Shown piece after piece: positions 5,220 through 10,197 of a stretch of 10,197 nt of DNA. Position 1 is the first letter of the stretch; the number at the start of each line of letters is the position of its first letter. This DNA is from Desulfobacterales bacterium (GTDB lineage Bacteria > Desulfobacterota > Desulfobacteria > Desulfobacterales > Desulfobacteraceae). Below the pieces are notes generated by a model. It saw only the letters and a list, made by a program, of their open reading frames with translations. It did not search any database and was not told the DNA's origin. Position numbers and translations under genes: made by a program. Where the stretch lies: the NCBI GenBank assembly GCA_022361135.1, contig JAKSBM010000943.1, positions 1 to 10,197 of the forward strand. Reading direction: 5' to 3'.

Positions 5220-7484
5220 TCAAAGGGCAATCCCGGCCTGGACCCAAACCAGGTAATTCCGGGTGTCACCGGAATAGCTTCCGCTATAGCCGATGAGAAA
5301 ATCAAATTGGTCCGTAGTTAAAGCAATCGAAGCTTTTGGAGTCCATTGGGTGCGCTCTTCACTTTCCCTGAGCGTGTGCTTCAAGTCCCCCACCTGCATG
5401 GTGTTATGGTATTCGCCGTCGGAGACCAGCTGGGAAATACCCATGCCCAGGCTGGGCCTCAAATAAAGGCCGGGGCGGATCTCCACATCACCGAACCAGC
5501 GGAGGCCCGCCGTGAGATAGTATTGGGTTTCATCCATGGCCCCATAGGTGACATCGGGATTGGAGAGGTTCCGGGTGGTGAAGGCGGACCGATGGTTCCA
5601 CACCCCCACACCACCGATTTCCGGTAACACGGTGTGGCCCCCCCATTGAAAAATATGCCCCAAGGAAATTTCCCCCCGCAGGGACCAGGCATCATAGCTA
5701 CCGGTTTCCGGGTTCAGGGGGGAGGTATCCCGGTATTCGCCTTCCCCGTAAAAAAGGGAGGCCATGCCCGAGACCAGCCAGCTTTCAAAGCAATGGAGGA
5801 TGCCGTGGGCCCCCAGGGAATAGGCAATCAATTCCTCCGACCGGGACTCAAAGCCGGGCCCGGTGTAATCGATGTCCGCCCGGCTAATCCCCACATGGGG
5901 ACCCAGGAAAAGCCGCCCCCCGAAATCATGGGTGGTGCCGGCCATGAATCCGTGGTTTTCCGCCCCATACCCCTTTGGCCCATCATTGGTGGACTTTAAA
6001 GCCAACGGACTGACAAAAAGGTAGTCTCCATCATCCATGGGTCCATGGGGAAATCGACTCCGGGCGGGGTTAAAGGAAGCCATGAAGGATTCCGTCTCCT
6101 GGAGGGCGGAAACATGGACCACCTCCGAAGGAATCAGGTCAAAAATAATATTGTTCACCATGTGGCTCCCCATGAGGGCGTGTCCCTGGGAGTTGAATGA
6201 ATTACCGATCTGGGCGGAAATCAAGGGTGTGGCCACCTCCGGAGCAAATTCAAATTTGATCTTCTGGAGGCTGGCCCCGTTTCCGTTGACCAACTTGGCC
6301 GTATATCCGGTGGGTAAAGGCCCCAGGGAGGAAAATTGATCTGCCGCAGCCGCCCCCTGGACCATCATGGGGATCTCGTACTCTTCCCGGCCGGAGAAAT
6401 CCTGACTCAAACTGAGGTAGAGCACCGCATTGCTGAATACCAGGGAGGCCCCGGAAAGGACTTCCACAGATCCACCATAGCTGGCGTCAAAATCCGCCTG
6501 GCTGCCAAGGGCCATGGCAAAACCGGTGAGGGTGGTGGTTCCGGAGGAAACACGGACCTGGTTCACCGTGCGGGTTCCCCCGGTCAGTCCCGGGTGGAGT
6601 TCGGCAGATGCCTGGATCAACCCACTGGAATGGAGGGTGGCCGTGGCGGACATCTGAATTCCGATGGCCATGGCATCGGTGCTCACATAGGGGGAGGAAG
6701 CATTGGGGCGACTTCTACCGGCAACGGCCCGGACAACAATATCCCCGGAATTCACCACATTGCCGCTGGACATAATACCGGTGGCACTGGACAGACCGCT
6801 GCCCCCGCTGCCCGTGCGAACCCCGGCTTGGGCATCCAGGGTAATGCTCCCGGAATTGGTTAAGAGTCCCCCCACGGAATAGAGCCCGATAACGGCACTA
6901 CCGATGTTCCCCCCCACATGGGTGGTGCCGGATTGGGCATTGATAACAATATTCCCCGCATTATCCAAATCGTCAAAGATGCTGAGAATCCCATATGCCA
7001 CAGCCAACACATGGCCGGAACCACCCGAGGTCCGAACGCCCCCACGGGGGGTCAGGGTGATGTCCCCATAATTTCGCATCCCCGTAAAGGATTGCATTCC
7101 CGTCAGAGTCATGGACTTATTCACCGATGTGAAAGCCATGTCAACGGGGGCATGGTTTTCCAGCACCACATTGAGATTGGGTGTGGCAATGCCCTTGAAA
7201 TCGATTTCCGTGGCCGCAGTCTCCCCCAGATTGATGTGGCCGTAATTATAAAAAACCTCCTGGGGAGAATAGGAATTGCTATCTTTGACCGAAATAGCTG
7301 CGTACTGGTTAACACCGCCCGATGTGGCATAGAGAATGTATCCGGTGATGGTTTCCGTATTCTGATCCACCACGCCCACATTGGTGTAGAGCTTCCCGGG
7401 TACGGCAAGGACAGGATCCATGGCACCGGTGAGAAACCCCACCCAGATCATGATCCCTATGTATTTAAAAAATTTCATTCCCAT
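5220..7484 (-). CDS. Autotransporter B: secreted repeat passenger plus C-terminal beta-barrel
   Basis: The 754-residue product has a signal peptide of about 27 residues (cleavage after VLA), then VPGKLYTNVG and DQNTETITG. Seven repeat units are centred near N80, N110, N138, N175, N210, N245 and S286; unit 2 is degenerate (LENHAPVD), the others keep forms such as NSGSITLDAQAG and NSGDIVVRAVAG. The pre-barrel module is at about 292-440 (PGLTGG, TGFAMAL, EIPMMVQGA, DQFSS, LVNGNGASLQK). The barrel at about 485-754 carries SNPDVTYGAMDE and ends WVQAGIAL, so the last residue is L rather than the usual F or W. One cysteine (565) lies in the barrel. ATG 7484 is chosen for AGGAG 5 nt upstream; an ATG two codons later is also possible. 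That site overlaps the stop of gene C, so the two are probably translated together. Passenger function is unknown. Confidence 0.92.
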   Translation of the reverse strand: MGMKFFKYIGIMIWVGFLTGAMDPVLAVPGKLYTNVGVVDQNTETITGYILYATSGGVNQYAAISVKDSNSYSPQEVFYNYGHINLGETAATEIDFKGIATPNLNVVLENHAPVDMAFTSVNKSMTLTGMQSFTGMRNYGDITLTPRGGVRTSGGSGHVLAVAYGILSIFDDLDNAGNIVINAQSGTTHVGGNIGSAVIGLYSVGGLLTNSGSITLDAQAGVRTGSGGSGLSSATGIMSSGNVVNSGDIVVRAVAGRSRPNASSPYVSTDAMAIGIQMSATATLHSSGLIQASAELHPGLTGGTRTVNQVRVSSGTTTLTGFAMALGSQADFDASYGGSVEVLSGASLVFSNAVLYLSLSQDFSGREEYEIPMMVQGAAAADQFSSLGPLPTGYTAKLVNGNGASLQKIKFEFAPEVATPLISAQIGNSFNSQGHALMGSHMVNNIIFDLIPSEVVHVSALQETESFMASFNPARSRFPHGPMDDGDYLFVSPLALKSTNDGPKGYGAENHGFMAGTTHDFGGRLFLGPHVGISRADIDYTGPGFESRSEELIAYSLGAHGILHCFESWLVSGMASLFYGEGEYRDTSPLNPETGSYDAWSLRGEISLGHIFQWGGHTVLPEIGGVGVWNHRSAFTTRNLSNPDVTYGAMDETQYYLTAGLRWFGDVEIRPGLYLRPSLGMGISQLVSDGEYHNTMQVGDLKHTLRESEERTQWTPKASIALTTDQFDFLIGYSGSYSGDTRNYLVWVQAGIAL

Positions 7485-7489
7485 GCCAT

Positions 7490-7494
7490 CTCCT
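7490..7494 (-). promoter_or_regulatory. Ribosome site of gene B overlapping the stop codon of gene C
   Basis: The minus strand reads TAGGAGATGGCATG: the TAG stop of C (7495-7493) supplies the first two bases of AGGAG (7494-7490), which is 5 nt from the ATG of B. A ribosome finishing C is placed directly on the B start, as expected for translational coupling. Confidence 0.7.
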
Positions 7495-9784
7495 AGAACC
7501 GAAGCCCCAGCTGGAGCCAGACCAGATAATTTTCAGAGGAATCGGAATAGCCGCCACTGTATCCCAGGGTGAGTTCAAAGTTCTCCCGGGCCAGGGAGAG
7601 ACCAAACTCCGGTGTCAAAAATGTGGTGTCGTGGCGGTCCACCACCATGGTCACCAGATCCCCCACCCCCATGGTGTTGGCATATTCCCCATCGGTGAGG
7701 GTCTGGGCCACCCCGATTCCCAGGGAGGGGGAAATCTGCCATTCATTTTCCGTCTCAAACAGAGCAAACCACTTCACCCCCAGCCGGAGGAAGGCTTCAA
7801 ACTCGTCCATGGTCCCGTAATCCACATCGGGATTGGAAAGGTTGGCAGTGGTAAAGGATTCCCTGTGGTTCCAAACCCCGGCCAGCCCAACCTCGGGAAG
7901 GAGGGTATCGGATCCAAACCGGAAAAGGCGGCCCAGGGACAGGTCGCAACGCAGGGAATGGGAATCGTATTGGGCGAATTCCAGGTTGGTGGGGGCACTG
8001 TCCCTGAAATCCGTATCTCCGTAAAAACCGGAAAGGATTCCGGTGAAAAGCCAATCCCGGTGGTGACGGTAGAGGAGATGGGCCCCAAAGGAATAGGTCC
8101 GGGTTTGTTCGTACCGGGATTCCATGCCGGCTCCGGTGTAATCCACATCCATCTTCTGGACCCCGGCATGGCCCCCCAGCCAAAGATCGTCGGAAAGATT
8201 CCGGGTATAGCCGGCCAGAATTCCATAATTTTCAGCCCGGTATCCCCCTTCTCCACCGGCATCGGAAACCAGGAGCACGGGGCTGACAAAGACCCGGTTC
8301 CTTTTATCATGGTCGAGAAAGGGAAGGGGAAGGGGCTGCTGGCCCAGTCGGTTCATCAAATGCTCCGGATTCTCCATTACCCCAACGGGAAAGGGATCAA
8401 TGGGTAATTGGTCGGCGATGAAATGATGGAGGATCCGGTCCCCCACCATGGAATGGCCCTGGGCATTGAAACCGTCCCGGACCTGGGAGGCCACCAGGGG
8501 AGCGGACATCTGGGGGGCAAAGGCCAATTGAATCTTCTGGAGAGCGGCCCCATTCCCATTCACCAAAGAAACGGTGTATTCCGGAGGAAGCCCCGTGACC
8601 TGGGTGAATTGATCGGAGATGGGAGCATTTTCCACCAGCATGGGAATCTCGTAATGGGATTGGCCGGTGAAATTCTGGGTGACGGAGAGGTAAAGCACGG
8701 CATTGTTAAAGTTGACGGAACCGCCGGTACCGGTCTTTATCATCCCGTGGTAATCGTTTGAAAAATTTGCCTGATCAGTGAGTTGGGCGGCATAACCGGT
8801 GACGGAAACCACCCCCGAGGAGACATGGACCTGGTAGGCGGACTGGACTCCCCCGGACAGGCCGGGCATAAGTTCGGCCTGGGTGGAGATCAACCCACGG
8901 GAGTCCAGGGTCCCGCTGCCCACGATCTGGATGCCGTAGGCCGTGGCATCATCGCTGACCCAGGGATCGGTGGCGGAATTTCGTTGTTTTCCGGCCTGGG
9001 CAATAACCGTGATGTTGCCGCTGTTATGGACATCCCCCCGGGAATAAATCCCCACGGCGGTTCCATAGGCATCGCCACTTGTGGTTGTAACATCACCGCC
9101 AATGGCCCGGACGGTGATATCTCCGGAATTGTTCACCAGGGTGCCCCAAAGCCGTATGCCATACGCTTCGGTCCGACCGTGGGCCGGACCGGTGGCTGAA
9201 CTCCCCCGGCCGTGCAGAGTAATATTACCGGAATTGTCAATGCGATCTTTATTGGTAAACAGCCCTTGGAGAATGACACTGGGCACGGGGGTCCCTGCTC
9301 CCACAGCCCCACCTTGGGCCCGGATATCAATATTTCCCGAATTCACAATATCACCGAAAATATCAATCCCATTGCCATAGACTCCCATGATGGAGGCGGT
9401 CAAATCCAAAGTGATATTCCCGCTGTTCTGCACATTAATGGTGGCATTTTCATGGGCAATGCCGGAAAAATTCCAATTATTCATGGTATCGGCATCGGTG
9501 TATTGGAGGGTGCCGGTGTTGGAAAAATCCGCCGTGGGAGAATGGGAGGCCGGATCGGTGATGCCGATGCCGGCATGATAGACAGCCGGATAACCAAAAT
9601 TCTTCCACAGGACCATCCCGGTGACGTGATCGCTATTCTGGTTGGAAAGATTCATGTCGGTATAGATTTTCCCGGGAACCGCCCCGGAAAGACCGGGCCG
9701 GCAAAGGAGCAACAAAAGAATGGCCAAACAGCCCAGAATGAACGGCCTGCCCCCCATACTCCCGTATGTTCCTTGAAACCTCAT
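7493..9784 (-). CDS. Autotransporter C: secreted repeat passenger plus C-terminal beta-barrel
   Basis: I take ATG 9784, giving 763 residues: it directly follows the stop of gene D and begins a credible signal peptide of about 35 residues with basic start, long leucine core and cleavage after LSGA. A farther in-frame ATG at 9877 would add 31 residues that overlap D. The cysteine in the leucine core lacks a small residue before it, so no lipobox. VPGKIYTDMN and NQNSDHVTG follow. Seven repeat units have cores near N89, N120, N148, N184, N219, N254 and S295, the most regular of the set (NSGNITL, NSGDITVRAIGG, NSGNITVIAQAG). The pre-barrel module is about 304-448 (PGLSGG, TGYAAQL, EIPMLV, LVNGNGAALQK). 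The barrel is about 497-763 with SNPDVDYGTMDE and ends WLQLGLRF, the only intact C-terminal F visible here. The gene lies between D and B with almost no spacing. Passenger function is unknown. Confidence 0.92.
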   Translation of the reverse strand: MRFQGTYGSMGGRPFILGCLAILLLLLCRPGLSGAVPGKIYTDMNLSNQNSDHVTGMVLWKNFGYPAVYHAGIGITDPASHSPTADFSNTGTLQYTDADTMNNWNFSGIAHENATINVQNSGNITLDLTASIMGVYGNGIDIFGDIVNSGNIDIRAQGGAVGAGTPVPSVILQGLFTNKDRIDNSGNITLHGRGSSATGPAHGRTEAYGIRLWGTLVNNSGDITVRAIGGDVTTTSGDAYGTAVGIYSRGDVHNSGNITVIAQAGKQRNSATDPWVSDDATAYGIQIVGSGTLDSRGLISTQAELMPGLSGGVQSAYQVHVSSGVVSVTGYAAQLTDQANFSNDYHGMIKTGTGGSVNFNNAVLYLSVTQNFTGQSHYEIPMLVENAPISDQFTQVTGLPPEYTVSLVNGNGAALQKIQLAFAPQMSAPLVASQVRDGFNAQGHSMVGDRILHHFIADQLPIDPFPVGVMENPEHLMNRLGQQPLPLPFLDHDKRNRVFVSPVLLVSDAGGEGGYRAENYGILAGYTRNLSDDLWLGGHAGVQKMDVDYTGAGMESRYEQTRTYSFGAHLLYRHHRDWLFTGILSGFYGDTDFRDSAPTNLEFAQYDSHSLRCDLSLGRLFRFGSDTLLPEVGLAGVWNHRESFTTANLSNPDVDYGTMDEFEAFLRLGVKWFALFETENEWQISPSLGIGVAQTLTDGEYANTMGVGDLVTMVVDRHDTTFLTPEFGLSLARENFELTLGYSGGYSDSSENYLVWLQLGLRF

Positions 9785-9788
9785 CCTA
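9782..9788 (-). promoter_or_regulatory. Stop-start junction of genes D and C (TAGGATG)
   Basis: The TAG of D (9788-9786) and the ATG of C (9784-9782) are one base apart. The nearest purine-rich run (GGGGGTGG) is about 12 nt from the ATG and lies inside D. Expression of C therefore probably depends on ribosomes terminating on D. Confidence 0.6.
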
Positions 9789-10197
9789 TAATTCCACCCC
9801 CAATTGGAGCCAGAACAGATAATGTTCGGTGTCCCTGGAATAGGCACCATTGTATCCCAGCCCCAACTCCATTCCATTTCCCCGGAGCTTTATTCCGGCC
9901 TTGGGGGTGACCAGGGTGGTGTCGTTTTGGTGGGACACCGATTTGGACAATCCACCCACGGACATGGTGTTGGTGGAAACCCCGTCGGTGAGGGTCTGGG
10001 TAATCCCCAGGCCGGCATAGGGGCTCAAAACCCATTCCCCGGGCAATTCAAATTGACCAAATGCCTTGATCCCGGCATTCAAATGGAATTCCGACTCATC
10101 CATTTCCCCATGGTGGACATCCGGATTTGACAAATTATCCGTGGAAAAGGCTTCCCGCCGGTTCCAGGCATAGGAGAACCCCAGTTCAGGAAACAGG
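9786..10197 (-). CDS. Autotransporter D, C-terminal end of the beta-barrel (5' end outside window)
   Basis: The frame is open from the right window edge to TAG at 9788-9786 and encodes 136 residues. It matches the last strands of the barrels of A, B and C: LFPELGFSYAWNRREAF, then DNLSNPDVHHGEMDE, TQTLTDG, NTMSVGG and the C-terminal WLQLGVEL. The last residue is L, not F. An internal TTG at 10133 could be misread as a start, but the conserved residues upstream show that the gene continues past the window edge. Signal peptide, passenger and promoter must lie to the right. It is the first of four autotransporter genes visible in the same direction and is joined to C by a one-base gap. Confidence 0.9.
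   Translation of the reverse strand, partial: LFPELGFSYAWNRREAFSTDNLSNPDVHHGEMDESEFHLNAGIKAFGQFELPGEWVLSPYAGLGITQTLTDGVSTNTMSVGGLSKSVSHQNDTTLVTPKAGIKLRGNGMELGLGYNGAYSRDTEHYLFWLQLGVEL

Noticed and set aside
7631..8407. Long plus-strand open frame (258 codons) opposite gene C
   Set aside because: Antisense to the conserved barrel of C; its glycine/proline-rich composition is what the complement of that coding strand gives. No ribosome site or recognisable domain.
9690..9705. Cysteine after the leucine run in the signal peptide of C as a lipoprotein site
   Set aside because: The residue before the cysteine is leucine, not G, A or S, and a standard signal peptidase site follows seven residues later.
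9785..9877. Longer N-terminus for gene C starting at ATG 9877
   Set aside because: The added 31 residues overlap the conserved end of gene D in another frame and would precede a normal signal peptide; ATG 9784 fits the stop-start junction.
9212..9910. Plus-strand open frame of 232 codons opposite genes C and D
   Set aside because: Antisense shadow across two well-supported genes, low-complexity composition, no recognisable domain.
1..10197. tRNA, rRNA, CRISPR array, insertion sequence or phage genes
   Set aside because: No cloverleaf, regular short spacer repeats, transposase or phage protein was seen; the NSG repeats are protein repeats inside coding genes, not DNA arrays.

Overview
The window is most simply read as part of a tandem array of paralogous, secreted autotransporter-type (type V) proteins in a diderm (Gram-negative) bacterium of moderately high G+C. 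Every convincing gene is on the minus strand, so transcription runs from the right edge to the left. Signal peptides, N/S/T-G-rich repeat passengers and C-terminal 12-strand-type beta-barrel domains imply an outer membrane. A membrane-tethered LytTR regulator also fits such an organism. I cannot assign a genus; Proteobacteria is a reasonable guess, not a demonstration.

Layout in transcription order: (D) the barrel C-terminus of one autotransporter (10197-9786, 5' end outside the window); (C) a complete autotransporter (9784-7493), whose ATG lies 1 nt after the stop of D; (B) a complete autotransporter (7484-5220), 8 nt after C, with its Shine-Dalgarno overlapping the stop of C; (A) a complete autotransporter (5141-2865), after a 78-nt gap holding a perfect 10-bp hairpin; a LytTR-domain membrane protein (2805-1867), 59 nt after A, with a possible promoter of its own overlapping the end of A; then about 960 bp without a convincing gene; and (E) the N-terminal 301 residues of a fifth autotransporter (905-1, barrel outside the window). 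E is easy to overlook because it has no stop codon inside the window.

The four visible passengers share a layout: signal peptide, a short conserved N-terminal motif (PGK.Y...QN....TG, degenerate in E), seven NSG-type repeat units in nearly identical register, and a conserved pre-barrel module. A, B and C, which are complete, continue into the barrel. The paralogues are clearly diverged, so the duplications are not recent. D-C-B-A-LytTR looks like one operon. The inference is that the LytTR protein senses something at or in the inner membrane and sets expression of this surface-protein set, but no target site could be proved.

The 960-bp gap holds a possible minus-strand promoter for E, a divergent plus-strand promoter-like element, a stem-loop with a T-run that could end a plus-strand transcript, and an AT-rich block with paired repeats. 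This raises the possibility of a small untranslated RNA or of a decayed gene. No RNA genes, CRISPR arrays, insertion sequences or phage genes were recognised.
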